Assembly (NCBI GenBank): GCA_002049455.2
Contig: KV918762.1
Coordinates: 186,001-250,000 of the forward strand
Direction of reading: 5' to 3'
Length of the DNA stretch: 64,000 nt
DNA from: Porphyra umbilicalis
Taxonomy: Eukaryota > Rhodophyta > Bangiophyceae > Bangiales > Bangiaceae
Of this stretch, positions 10,088 to 20,895 are shown in pieces. Below the pieces are notes generated by a model. That model ran no database searches. It had not been told where the DNA came from and saw only the letters and a program-made list of their open reading frames with translations. A program made the translations under genes and the position numbers. Position 1 is the stretch's first letter. Each line of letters opens with the position of its first letter.

Positions 10088-11875
10088 CTAGGCGGTTCCC
10101 GCCCCGCGGCGCCCCTTGGCCGGGGTTGCCACGGGTGGGGCGTCCCCCCCTTCCGTCCTCGTTGACTCCGCACCGCCCAACAGGTCGTCCCACACCAGGG
10201 CCACGACGGAGGTGCGATCCGAGGGGGCGCCCGCCCCCGCGTTCCTCTGTCGAAGGAAGGTGCTCCGCGCGGCCTTCACGAGGTCCCGCTGTTTGTCCGT
10301 CAGAATCTTGCAATCAGGGACTCGGTGGCCACGCGTCCAACACATGTAGCACAGCGGGGGACCCGTCGGGGCCTCGCGCCAAACATAGGGCGCTCCTCCG
10401 GCCGTGTGTAACCCCGGGGTACCCGACGGCAGCACCGCGACCGTGTCGTATGTCGCCGTGTCATCCTCCTCCCACGAGGAGTGGAGTGGGTTGACCGAGA
10501 GGCCTCGGGGCCCCGTCGACGTCTGTCCCTTCCGCGATGATCCCCCGGGTGCCCCCCGGCTGGCCAACGCCATGACGTCCTTGGCGGCCCGATACTTCCC
10601 CGCCACGTACGTCGATAACTGCTGGTAGCTTCGTTGCGCCGAGTTGTACACGAAGGCGTCCGTCCGTAGATACTCCGGTAGGCCTTGGATCAGCTGCTGT
10701 TTCATCGTCCTCTCGGAGTGGATGTTGCCGCAAAGCTCCGCGAGGCTCCGTAGACGTGCCGCGAAGGCATCCACACCCTTGTTGTCCACGAGCGCCGCCC
10801 GGCTAAGCTTGTCCTGCGCCAGCCCCAAAGCGTGCGGCTCCGCGTAGGTCGACAACAACCAATTGACCGCCGCGGGAAAGGATTTAAGCGAGCCCCGTCC
10901 GCCCGCGATATCCGACCCCAGTAGGTTCCGAGTGAACCGCGTCTCAGCGTCGCCCGCGAGGAAGTTGGGAATTAGATACAAACCCATCCCCTCGGACACG
11001 TCGTTGTCATCGCAGGCCTTGACGAACTTTCGGAGCCACGAGAAGACCTTGAGGGGTTCCTGTTCGTTGAACATCGGGGTCCCCCCGAAAGAGAACTTCA
11101 TATTCTTGGCCGTCCGTCCCATCTTGGGGGCCTGCGACGCCCCATAGGTCGAGTGACGGTTCCGTAGGCGGTACGATCTGTAGTCCAGGACGCCCGCGAA
11201 GCGACCGTCCGGGCACTCGAGGACCGCCAACTTGCCGGACCCCACCTTGCGCCCCACGTGGTCTTCGTCGTTGTCGGTTGTCGCCGGCGACGGCGAGGAA
11301 GATGAAGACGACGATGACGACGAGGGACTACGGTGACGCCGTGACTTCCCTTTGCTGCGGCTCTTCCGCGTGTCCACTGGAGAACCTCGGCGGGGGGCAT
11401 CTTGAGCAGAGCCCGCGGGGCTCGCCGCGATGACCCGAGAAGCGTCGGCCAATAACGACTCGCGGAACGTTGACAGCGCCGTGTCCAGATCGGCCATCGC
11501 TAAAGGCGTCGCCGGATCACGATCTTGATCCACCAATCCCGTCCGTTCGCCGTGACGTCGAGGGAAGAAGGCACCGGCCCCCGGCGGGACCCGACGAACC
11601 GTTTCGCCAACGAGGTCCGCCAATGGCGGAGGCGGAGTGAAGGGAATCCCTGATCCGGCCGCGGATCCCCCTGTTGCAGCGACCGCTGGGGTCACCGCGG
11701 ATGTACCCGCCGGCATACCGCTAGCGATCGCGTTCGACTTGGGGATGTCGGACGGCGACGCCATCGTAGTGGCCGGGCGGTAATCGACGACAGACCGACG
11801 CGGAGATCCACGTCGCCTTGAACTCACAAACCAACAGACGATCGGGAAACCGGCTACCCAGTACGGGCGTGGCAA
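10088..11875 (-). mobile_element. gag of element A
   Basis: One open frame of about 595 residues. The N-terminal third is Pro/Ser-rich with a long Ser run and Arg/Lys clusters near 11.3 kb. The middle contains the capsid-like segment around PLKVFSWLRKFVKACDDND and a retrotransposon-gag-type helical region. Near 10.33 kb is a zinc knuckle of C-x2-C-x4-H-x4-C form (CYMCWTRGHRVPDC), the nucleocapsid RNA-binding motif. Element B carries a related stretch (FLRKFAKACDDNN), so the two share a gag family. Confidence 0.88.
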
Positions 11876-11880
11876 CGGCC

Positions 11881-11902
11881 GGAATCCCCTGCTGCTCCAC
11901 CA
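11881..11902 (-). other. tRNA primer-binding site of element A
   Basis: Five bases inside the 5' LTR, in element orientation, the sequence is TGGTGGAGCAGCAGGGGA followed by TTCC. Its complement ends in CCA preceded by an acceptor-like strand CTGCTCC and a T-arm-like GAATCCCCTG, as expected of a tRNA 3' end. Element B has the same 18 bases in the same place. Confidence 0.75.
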
Positions 11903-11907
11903 GAAAT

Positions 11908-12404
11908 TGTAGCGGTTGTAAGCACCACCACGTTGGTTCGTCGTCTGGCCGAAGTGACCTCTTGATCAGCTCGGTCCGTCGAAGGAGCTGCCCCGGAAAT
12001 CGACCCACAGCCCAGCCTTCCCCCAACGGGAGGACAGGATCACGGCAAAGCCCAGGGCGGAATCGTAGTCCAAAGCACAGTTGGTTTTATCAAACGGCGA
12101 CGGGGACGGCGTCCCCGCTGTCAATAAACCCCTCCCCAACCCGAACGCCGGTGGCCAAAGTAGCCACCCCAAATGCGCCAAACAGATAAATCCCTCCAAA
12201 GCGAAAAGTTCAAACAAGTAGTAGGGGGTTGGGAAAACCACTGGGGAAAAGCCCCGCCCCCGACCGAATCCGATCTCCCCGAGATCTGGACAGATCATTC
12301 TCTTGCTGGCCCGGATCGGGATATTTTGGGACGGCCGCCGGGGGTGTGCTGTCCACAGCTGGGGGGCCACGCGCCTTCCAACTGTAAGACCCACGACCGC
12401 CACA
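11908..12404 (-). repeat. 5' LTR of element A
   Basis: 497 bp, starting TGTAGCGG on the plus strand at 11908 and ending ACCGCCACA at 12404, followed by the target duplication GTCAA at 12405-12409. It has the same length as the copy at 3819-4315. Confidence 0.93.
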
Positions 12405-12540
12405 GTCAATGCGGCCGTCTCCTCCATCACGGCCATCGGCATCATGACCTGCACGGACATGTAACTCATCCACAACAGCTCCATGATCACGGCGTCGGCC
12501 GTGCCCGCATCCGGAAACTTGTCGAGCGCGGCTCTAAACC
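12405..12540 (-). repeat. Eighth unit of the 153 bp repeat, separated from the rest by element A
   Basis: The anchor ATCACGGCGTCGG starts at 12486. Subtracting the 8591 bp of element A plus one target duplication puts it exactly 153 bp from the anchor at 3742. Confidence 0.85.
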
Positions 12541-14861
12541 TCATCTTCTTCGTCACGGGCACGGCCGTCGGCTCTGTCTGCGTCTTCGCTCCCTCGAGCG
12601 CCACGATCCCCCGCTCGACCGGGAATGGAGCCGCCACTGCCGCCGCCATCGCTGCCGCCGCCGCCATCGCCGCCGCCATCGCGCGCGCTGCCACCTGCGC
12701 CAGCGTCTTCGTCGTCTGTTACGTCCTTCATGCAGTCCCCGCCGTCAGAGGCCTCGTCTTCAGACAGGTCGCACCCGTTCAAAAGCTCGGCGGCTGGTTC
12801 CTGCTCATGCCAGACCTGGTCACCAGGGCGGTGCGCTTCAACAATGCGGCGGATTAGGCCACGCAGGCGCCGAGGAGAATGGGCTTTGCGCCATTGCGGG
12901 CCATCGTCGGCGCGCAAAAGGCACGCTGCTGCTGCGGGATCAGCAGAGTGGAGAAGAGGAACGTACGCTAGCAGGTTGTCGGCCGTGTCCGCCATCTCTC
13001 CGGCCGGGGTCCCCACTCGGCGCACCGGCAATCGAGTCCTCAAGCATCCATTCACACGCATTCGCATCCCAATGCAGTCCTTGCTGCGCAGGCGAGTCTG
13101 GCAAATGGCTGCGGTCAAGGAGCAGAAGAGGCCGTTCACCACCTCAAAGTCAACCCCCGCGCCTCCATTGCCCGCGTATGTGTTGATGAGCACCACGGCG
13201 GCCCCTTGAACGGGCTCGGCTTCGCCGTCGAGCACGGCCTGAACAACCTACGGCACAACCTTGTCTAGGCCTCGAATAACCACCCCCGACCAACCCCGTC
13301 CACTGTAAATTGGCATGACGACCGTACCACCGCTGAACACGAGGCGGTTGAGCAAGACGCTGGCAGCCTTGTTCACGATCAAGACGTCGTCCGTCCAGGC
13401 GTCTTTAACGTCCTCGCCATCCAGTGCAGAGAGCACGCGCAGGCCACCGATAACACCGCTGCTTCTCGCCCAGTAGAGGAACCACAATAGGAGGCCGTCC
13501 ATCATGTGCTTGGACATTTATATGCCCTCTTCCAAGGACGCCAAGTCCGTTGCCGACAGTTGTACGTGCCGCTCGGCGCGGACCGGGAAAAGAAATCGTG
13601 GTGGCACTGGGAGACTCGATGCGGAGGGAATCGGACAAACGGGCACAGAGCGTGTCCTCGAGGGTGCGCCTGCGCTAGAGGCGCGTGGCAGCACTTGAGG
13701 CCCATGCGGCGGCGGGGGTGCAAAGGTCGTGACAGTGGCCGTCGACGGGGGGTCGCCATCGCGACTGGCCTTTCGACGAAAGCGCTTGGGAGGAGGTGGG
13801 GCTTGGCGTAAGAGTGGCCGTCTACGTGCGCTCGGGTCGGCCACAGCCTTGGCACGCGGCGTGATCGGCGTGTTGGAGGGACGTGGAGCCGGCACAGGAG
13901 CAGGAGGCGTCGCGAAAGGGTGGACAGAGGGCGGGGCACGGTGGGCCACGGCAGAGCATTGGCCCTTGCATCCGTGGGACGCCAAGGCTTGCTGGACGAG
14001 GAAGCCTGCTGCCGCAGTGCCGCCACAACTCGGCACACCGTCGCCGTCTTCGTGTAAGATCCTTACAGCTGAAGCCAATAGCGAATCAATCCCTTCGACG
14101 TCGCCATAGCCGCCACGGCACTGGCTCAAAACTTGCAGCCGGCTGGGGCTGGGCAAGTACCCCGGCCCGGCGAGTTCCAGGGCCGACAAAAGCATCCGCA
14201 ACTGCGTAGCTGTCAGCCCGCCTACACGACCAGCCAATACACGCCGCGCATCGTTGATGACCGCGATCATGTCGGGCGCAGACTGGGCCCCGTCGATCAC
14301 ATGCACCGCCCCACGTGCCATAGCATGTGTGCGCTGGGCCACCCGCCTGCCATGGCCATACGCTGGAGTCTGTTGCGTCGCCCCCGGCCGACCCCGTACA
14401 CTCATCCCACGCGCGAGCTGGAGACCCCTGACAAATATGGAGGCGCTGTCTGCCACCGGGCCGAGCGGCGATCCGCTGCCATTGCCATGGTCTGGCACGT
14501 GGGAGGGCGCAACACGGCGAATCGGCTGGCCCTCGCCACCGCCGCGTCCTGTCCCGCTGCCACGGCCACGACGACGGCCACGGCCGCCACCGCGTCAGCT
14601 TCCGAGTTTGCTGCCGTCCGGAATCGCGGGGGCCGAGTGGGCGTTACGATCGGCTTCTCGAGCCAGCGCCACCGCCCCTCGTTCAAAAGCATCCACGGAA
14701 TCGGCGGCCCGCGCGGCTTCTTCAACCACGCGGGCCGCTTCCGCAGTCATAGCCTCCGCCCGCCGACGGGCGCGTGCCACCTGACGACGTTGGTTGCGAG
14801 ATAACTCGCCCGGCAACGGCCCGAGAGACTCTGATGCATCACCTCCCTCCATAGCCTGCAC
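12405..14861 (-). pseudogene. 5' half of the composite gene: coiled-coil N terminus, Ulp1-like region, acidic/Gly linker, one repeat unit
   Basis: The same reading frame as the JmjC half runs from ATG at 14850-14852 (or GTG at 14859-14861) to the left edge of element A. The order is an Ala/Arg-rich helical N terminus (AEAARVVEEAARAA), a Pro-rich stretch, and then a segment resembling the Ulp1/C48 SUMO-protease fold: TDLASLEEG, MMDGLLLWFLYW, and VVMPIYSGRGWSGVVI where active enzymes have H-W. An Asp/Gly-rich linker follows, then one 51-residue repeat. In-frame stops are TGA 14595-14597, TAA 13518-13520, TAG 13245-13247 and TAG 12534-12536. The Ulp1 catalytic His is replaced by Gly and I find no D-C-G motif, so the Ulp1 call is tentative and any enzyme would be inactive. 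Confidence 0.55.
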
Positions 14862-15880
14862 CCACCGACGAGGTGACGAGCCAAGAAGCGCAGTAGAATC
14901 AGAGTGGCGGTCAATAGAAAAGTCGGTGGTTGGTCGAGGGTAATGGGCAGAGCCCCCTACGCCACCACAGCACGATCAGCTCTTTCGGGCGATCGGCGGC
15001 GGACTGTTTCGTACCCACCTTCGGGGTGACGGGAGAACTTCCACAGTGAGGACCGCCCACCCGGTGGGGCGGCCAACTAAAAAAAAACAGCAGTTGGCCC
15101 CAGCAAAAGGGACACAGCCCGCAGAAATAACAGCGCGCAACGGCCCTCCTGGGCGGTGTGCACGAGTTCGGCGCGCACCCACCGGCGGGGCGACGAGCTC
15201 GAAAAAACACGTCAAGCCGGCCCACCTAGTTTGCCGGCGACTAGCAACAGCCAGCGGTTGGCCCACGAGAAGGGACACAGCCCGCGGTAACAATAGCGCG
15301 CAACGGCCCTCCTGGGCGGTGTGCACGTGTTCGGCACGCACCCACCGGCGAGGTGACGAGCTGCAAACAATATGTCAAGCCGGCCCAACTGGTGTGCCGG
15401 CGACTCGCAACAACCAGCGATCGGCCCCAGCAACAGGGACACAGCCCGCGGTGCAAGCAACGCGCAACCGCCCGCGCAGGCAGTATGGACGCGTTCGGCA
15501 CGCACCCACCGTCGGGGTGACGAGCTCGAAGGAAAAGTCAAGCTGGCCCACCCGGTGTGCCGGCGACTCGTAAATGCCAGCGGTCGGCCCGAGAAAAAGG
15601 GACACACCCCGCTGCACAAGCCAGCCCCGCTCGCTCGAATGGGCGATTGGTGATACCCTCACACAAGCACCCGCCGGCGGGGTGACGAGTGATAATGCAC
15701 AATGAAGACCGCCCACCCGGTGTGGCGGCCACTCCAAAAGGCCAGCGGTTGGCCTCCCGTGAGAGGGACACAGCTCGCGGCTCCGCTAAAGCGCGATCGC
15801 CCGTTGGGGCGCTCCGCGGCGGTCTGGCCCGCACCCACCGGCGGGGTAGCGGGCCTCAAAGCTCAATCGTGCGCCCAAAA
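14859..15880. repeat. Satellite-like tandem repeat, period about 163 bp, about six copies
   Basis: The anchor CACCCACCG (or a one-base variant) recurs at 14859, 15012, 15176, 15339, 15503, 15666 and 15832, spacings 153, 164, 163, 164, 163 and 166. Each unit also holds GGGACACAGC and a GCCAGCG(G)TTGGCC-like dyad. Periods are not multiples of three, and frames across it are short in one unit or another, so this is noncoding. It abuts the 5' end of the composite pseudogene. Confidence 0.85.
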
Positions 15881-17079
15881 ACAAAGCAAAGGGGAAGTAG
15901 GAAAGGGGGGAACAGGGTGTGAAATAGTAGAATGAGATCAAGAGAGGGGGGACAGTAGTACCAAGCGAGTAGGGGATCGGTACATGCGTCGCTGGGGTAC
16001 TAGACGTACTGAGGTACGGTACAGTGATGGCACGAGCTCGACGACGGTGATACGTGGCCGAGACCGCACGTGCTGCTCTCCGAGTGCGGCGGAGGACAGT
16101 ACCAGGCTCGGCCGCGTGCTCTGGGCGTGCCACGGCCAGGCACGGCCGCCACAGCCGCGCGTGCGGCTGAGAGGCTGTGCGCTCCCCCCCCCACACCGGA
16201 TACGTCAGACACCCACGTCTGGCAGGCTGCGCGACGGGCGCGGAACACCATGTGAGATCACCCGTCTGCCCCGGCTGGGTGGGCCGGAAAGTGAGCAATC
16301 TCGAGAAACGATGGACACTGTTGCCTGGCGGCAGCGTGGAGGTCGCGGCGCACCATGTGAGATCACATTTCGGCGGCAGACGGGTGGACCGGATACTGAG
16401 CAATCTCGGGAAACGATGCAAAATATTTACCACATGCAATCACACATGCAATCAAATACACGCCGCCGTTGCCGACAGAGATCTGCAGCAATACTGTAAT
16501 CAGCACCGGCGACGTTTCAGCGTACCCTGACTGGCTGCTAGACCAGGGTTTAGGAACTCATCGCACCAGGACGTGATTCTGGTTCTACGTGATTAATGCA
16601 ACATGCATATGACATGACGCGACGGCGACAAATACGTCAACTTACGGTTTTCGTGCCCCGCAGCTCCCGCTGGAGAGCAGTAGGCTGCTTCACGCATGTC
16701 CTATTTCCGGCTCTGAGAGGGCATCTGCGCCTGCTCAGGGAGGTCGTGAGGTCCAGCTCTGCGGGGCACTGACCCACGGAGATCCTGCTCTGGTGCTCGG
16801 GAGCTATGCGCTCGCCTCATATCCGACTCACTGAGAGCGTACGCCTTCTCTTTGGCAGATCCGAGTCACTCTGTAGTGCTGCGCCCATAGCTACGCCCAC
16901 CATACCTGATCCTGGAATTACTCCACTGTGCCTTAGACCTCGCTACGCTTGCGGAGCGCACGGTGCGCACGGTGACTGAGACTCGGTGACACGTGCGGAG
17001 ATACACACCTCGACTGCCTCCCTGATGCGATTGCGGAGCGACGGACGTTGATTGAGACGCGGTCACGGTTGCAGATACA
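15881..17079. other. Intergenic DNA with two small tandem duplications
   Basis: A roughly 105 bp unit containing CACCATGTGAGATCAC and GAGCAATCTCG occurs twice, at about 16249-16313 and 16354-16418. A second duplication of about 78 bp (TTGCGGAGCG ... GAGATACA) lies at about 16950-17077, just ahead of the gene at 17080. No coding signal is seen. Confidence 0.5.
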
Positions 17080-18104
17080 ATGCCCAGCAGCGATGCTGAT
17101 GATGCTCCTGATGCTCCCCCCCCATCGCCAGTTGTCAATGGCGTCCTGTTCGCGAGCGTCCGGACCGCACATGGAGTACGTTTCCCGCTTGAATCAGTGG
17201 TGTTTCGTGCACGGCTTCTATCCGAGTTCTTATCTCGGATGATTCCTGATCTATTACTGGTTGTACGAGTTTTCTGACGCTGTCTAACCCGTACGCATCA
17301 TCCTCGTACTCGTTTCTTTCTGCCGCTGTGTCGCACCACTTGCTGAACCAGGATGACTTGAGTGTTCTGTTTTCGCGATACGCGCAGGCGATGCTAAAGA
17401 TCTCCATTGGAACAGTGAGCCCTGGGAAAAGTGGTAGCGCCGTGGACTCGCCCGAACACGATTGCCTCTCATGGCTGGCCCCCCCTGGACAGCTGGAAGG
17501 ACCCAACAGAGACTGTACTCGCTCACTTCGTGCAGTCATGACCAAAGCTGCCGAGAAGTACGCGAACCAGATAAATTACGCTGCCAACGGCTGGTCAGGA
17601 AACAGACGTGCTGTAAAGATGGCTCTGAAGAAGAGTCTACGCACTCGCTGCAACCGAAGACGCACCTCTGCTCGACTGCTTGCATATCGGACTCTCGGAG
17701 TATACATGGACAGTGATGTACCGGAGGTATCCATGGAACGCGTGGTCCTCAGTGCGGGCGCAGAAAATGTCGTTTCGGGCGGCGCGCTGGCCGAGAGCAC
17801 AGTCTTTGGGTACCGACTGAATCTAAAAGACGGTGACAACGAGGTCGATCGAGCGCTTGATCTGAACGGAGCGGCCTCGACAATCATTGCTAAGCTTCTG
17901 TTTCTGGACTCAAGTGAAGTGTGGACCTCTGTGCGAGCAGCCGGAGCCGCCTGCCTGAAGAGCTATGTGGATACTGCACAGTACCCAAAGCTTTTGCGCC
18001 CGGAGAGTACCGAGGCTCGCAACGGCGTCGTCCGGTGCATGCGGGATGAGTTGCAGGACCTCAAGGCTGGCGATGTCAATCTCTCCGATGAAGAACCAGA
18101 CTAG
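17080..18104 (+). CDS. Unrecognised protein, probable two-exon gene
   Basis: An open frame covers 17328-18104 but has no good ATG near its start. A frame beginning ATG at 17080 lies just upstream. A GT-AG intron at 17263-17351 (89 bp, GTACGAG donor, pyrimidine-rich stretch, CCAG acceptor) would join them in phase and give a 311-residue protein; this splice is my inference. The N terminus is Asp/Pro-rich (SSDADDAPDAPPPSP). A basic stretch rich in KK and RRR lies around the middle (residues 130-160). The end is acidic (NLSDEEPD). There is no signal peptide or clear membrane segment, and I recognise no domain. Codon use is less GC-biased than its neighbours. Confidence 0.5.
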
Positions 18105-19216
18105 GAGGCTCGTACCGCTGCTACTTGCAGTCAACCCCTTGTCGTCTACCGTGCTGTCAAGGCCCACGACTCGATGCTGACGCCGGTGAGCATGACCTGC
18201 ATACCGTCCTGAATACGTTCTTCATATACTGGTGGTCTCGCACGTTTCTTTTGTCGTTCCTGTTGTGTTTGACCGTCCATTTGTCTTTTTATTATTGTCA
18301 TTTATTTGCTGGATCCTGTCGTTTTTCCATATATTCTCCGCAGTTTTCTCCAATATATTTTCTCACATCCCGTCCACGAGAAAAACTGAGGGACCTCCTG
18401 TCTGTAAATCTGACAGATAAACAGCGTACCCACCTACGGAATCGTCTTGAAACATGTCCTTGGGACTAGTTGCGCGCGTCGTCGCAAGAAGAAAATCAAA
18501 AGCAGCTCTTCAGCCGGTCCATGAAACCATGATGGGGATAATGCGGTCCTCCATATTGAGGACCTCCTTGGAGGACATACCTGGATTTATTTGACGCAAT
18601 GTTCTGTCGCACGTTCCCAGAATCATCGCTGTGCATGTGTCTCGCATCATACACAGAGCTAGTCCTTTGTCTATTCCGGGGATGGTCTAGCTGTCTGTCG
18701 TCGCACTCGTCCCTGGTTCACGCTCTTGCGCAGTTTTCAAGAGAGGAATGATGAGTTGCTTGTGCTCTTGCTCCGAGTACATCGCCTAAATGGGATTCTG
18801 ATAAAACCCTGGACCAGTGTTTTGAAAGTGCCTATGGTTTCACTTGGGGTTCAGTCCAGAGACCATACCCCAAGATACGCCGCAAAGCTATCTTGTAAAC
18901 AGACTGGAAGACAGTCGTGGAAACAGTCCGGAAAACAGTTCGGACAACAGTCCCTGAACTGATCCCAAGACCATCTTGCGTCGAAAACCAAGGTAATCAC
19001 AGGATGGCACCAGACAAAATCCGAGAACGATCCGCGGGACGAATCGAGCCGTCTCAGGAGATAATCCTCAAGATTATCTCACAGAATTCCAGGAACTTTC
19101 CTAAAGAGACGCCTCAGAGCTGCATTTGATCGAAGAAAAATAACTCCTCCTTATTTCTTTCGGAAGAAAAGATCTCACTTTATCTCGTGAACTTCATACC
19201 ACCACGCAGTGAGGGG
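18105..19216. other. Noncoding, comparatively AT-rich stretch
   Basis: Contains T-rich tracts (18240-18400), a run of short ACAG(T/A)TC words at 18895-18960, and an A-rich patch near 19130-19175. Small open frames have no support. Confidence 0.4.
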
Positions 19217-19243
19217 CCTGAACGGGATTTCCTCCCGTTCAGG
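19217..19243. repeat. Perfect 11 bp inverted repeat
   Basis: CCTGAACGGGA at 19217-19227 and its exact complement at 19233-19243, with a 5 bp loop, about 20 bp before the first fold-back element. It could be part of that element's flank. Confidence 0.7.
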
Positions 19244-19263
19244 ATGACCATAGTTCTGACGAT

Positions 19264-19410
19264 CTGTTGGGCGTCTGTTCGGCAACAGTCTCCAAACGGA
19301 ATGGCGTTCGGTTCGGGCTGTCGCCTGCAGAGACGACCGTCGCAACTGGCGACGCCCCCAACAGAACGTGATTCTGTTTGGGTGGCTGTTGCCGAACAGG
19401 CGCCCAACAG
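19264..19410. repeat. Fold-back element, copy 1 (CTGTTSGG family)
   Basis: The 25 bp at 19264-19288 and the complement of 19386-19410 agree at 24 positions. A second, weaker inverted pair lies inside (CCAAACGG ... TTCTGTTTGG), around a centre with GCCTGCAG. Length is 147 bp with no coding potential, resembling a MITE or fold-back transposon. Confidence 0.75.
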
Positions 19411-20589
19411 AGGCCATTCTCTTCCATTATTGTTCGGTGCTGAGCTCTGGATCTCGTGGTTGCGTCCGAAACGGGCGGGTCAGCCCCGGCACACAGGCTG
19501 GCATACCGTGAAATGAGGCATGCCATGGTACGACTTATTCAAACGTATTTAGGTTTCGGATTCAGAGTCTACGGCCCGGCTGCCAAGTACATATTTTGTG
19601 TTGTGCAGCAGCTTCGTGCTTACAGTCGTTACTCTTTTTTATGGCAGGGGTGCGCCACAAAAGTAGCACCCTCTTTCAGTCCGAGATCGCGAGAGATCGC
19701 GGTCCTAAGGCTCTAGGGGCCATTCACTTGTAGAGCATGCTCTCCAAGTGAATGGCACATAAGCGAATAATGACTGTACCGTTGCAGGGCTGCGCCTACC
19801 CGATGCGCCTAAAATGTGTTGACACATACCAACAATGCGCTCAACGCACGTACGCCTTACCCGGAAGACAGAAACATAGCACAGACATGAGACGTAGCGT
19901 CCAGTAGAGCAAACTAAACACATGCCGGTGAGAACAGCAAGTCCAAGTGTCGGTGCAAACAGTTAGAGAGGCCCTCAAGGAGAAAACGGTCGCTCGCGGC
20001 GAGCGAGGACATGGTCTTATCGCGGAAGCACGATGGTCGTGCGAGAACAAACAGTCCGTGGAAGATGAGGGGGCGGAGGGGGCAGAGCGGGCAGACACGA
20101 GCGGGTTGAGGGAAAATGCATGGAGGCGCGGAGAGTGAGGCACGACCAGAATGATGCGCGGGAGAGAAGTGCCTTTGGAACAGACGCACGCACTGAGAGG
20201 GTCCAAAGAAGCGGTAGGGGTAATGAGTCGAAAGGTGGGGAGCAAGAACGGGAAAAGGGGGTGTGAGGGAAACAGCGGCAGTGCCAGGCGAGACATGTGG
20301 CGGTGACATCCGGACGACGACAACGACGTGGAGGCAACGACGCATGCGGTGTGGGCGGCTGTGAGCTGGAGGTTGGCGGCCGTCTGCTGCACTGGTCCGT
20401 CGGGAGATGGTCGAAGGTTCTACTGTATTTGTTCGTGAAGTCCATGAAGATAGCATGAAGTGTTGACATTGTGTCCCTCTTTGACTTATTAATGTGCTAG
20501 GCACCTCTGATTTCTTCCTTCTTGTCTAATGCGCGGACTTCAGGCGTAACAATCATCAGCTCCTGGCACTGCATGGTTCTCACTCGAGA
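19411..20589. other. Noncoding stretch between fold-back copies
   Basis: Nothing beyond compositional open frames. Around 19720-19755, TTCACTTG and CAAGTGAA form a short inverted repeat around GTAGAGCATGCTCTC. Confidence 0.35.
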
Positions 20590-20895
20590 GAGGCAAACGG
20601 CAGCACCGAACAGAATCGCATTCTGTTCGGGCTCTGTTGCCCGAACAGGCCGCCCAACAGAAGGGCGTTTGTTCGCCTGTTGCCCAACAGCCGTGCTGTT
20701 CGGCGCTTTGTTAGGCCGCCGCCAGGTGCGACGACGTGCGCGGCGGCGGTCGTCGCTGCAGGCGGCAGCCCAACAGAACGCCGAACAGAATCGCTGTTGG
20801 GCAACAGCCGAACAGAAGGCCATCTGTTGGGCCCGTCTGTTCGGGAACAGACGCCGAACAGAACGCCATTCTGTTCGGCGCCGCTGTTGGTCCAT
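20590..20895. repeat. Fold-back element, copy 2 (CTGTTSGG family), largest copy
   Basis: About 300 bp made almost entirely of alternating CTGTTCGG, CTGTTGGG and their complements, arranged symmetrically around a GC-rich centre near 20720-20765 (CGCCGCC ... GGCGGC). The outer arms (CCGAACAGAAT near 20608 and ATTCTGTTCGG near 20870) are inverted. It has the same words and centre as copy 1. Confidence 0.75.

Larger units (their letters stand above)
3819..12404 (-). mobile_element. Element A: complete-length Ty3/gypsy chromovirus-type LTR retrotransposon
   Basis: The element is bounded by two 497 bp LTRs beginning TG and ending CA, with a 5 bp target duplication GTCAA at 3814-3818 and 12405-12409. 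In element orientation (minus strand) the order is 5' LTR, primer site, gag, protease, reverse transcriptase, RNase H, integrase, chromodomain-like end, an antisense reading frame, 3' LTR. I count about 11 differences between the LTRs (about 2%), so it is a fairly young insertion. gag is open; pol looks broken in a few places (about three or four). It inserted into the 51-codon repeat array of the Ulp1/JmjC host gene. Confidence 0.93.

Noticed and set aside
12534-14861. Alternative genetic code or stop readthrough to explain in-frame stops in the composite gene
   Set aside because: All three stop codons occur in frame, while neighbouring genes (kinase, transposase) use stops normally. Decay is simpler.
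14859-15880. Regular repeats considered as a CRISPR array
   Set aside because: The whole 163 bp unit is repeated, with no unique spacers between short identical repeats. This is a satellite in a eukaryotic context.
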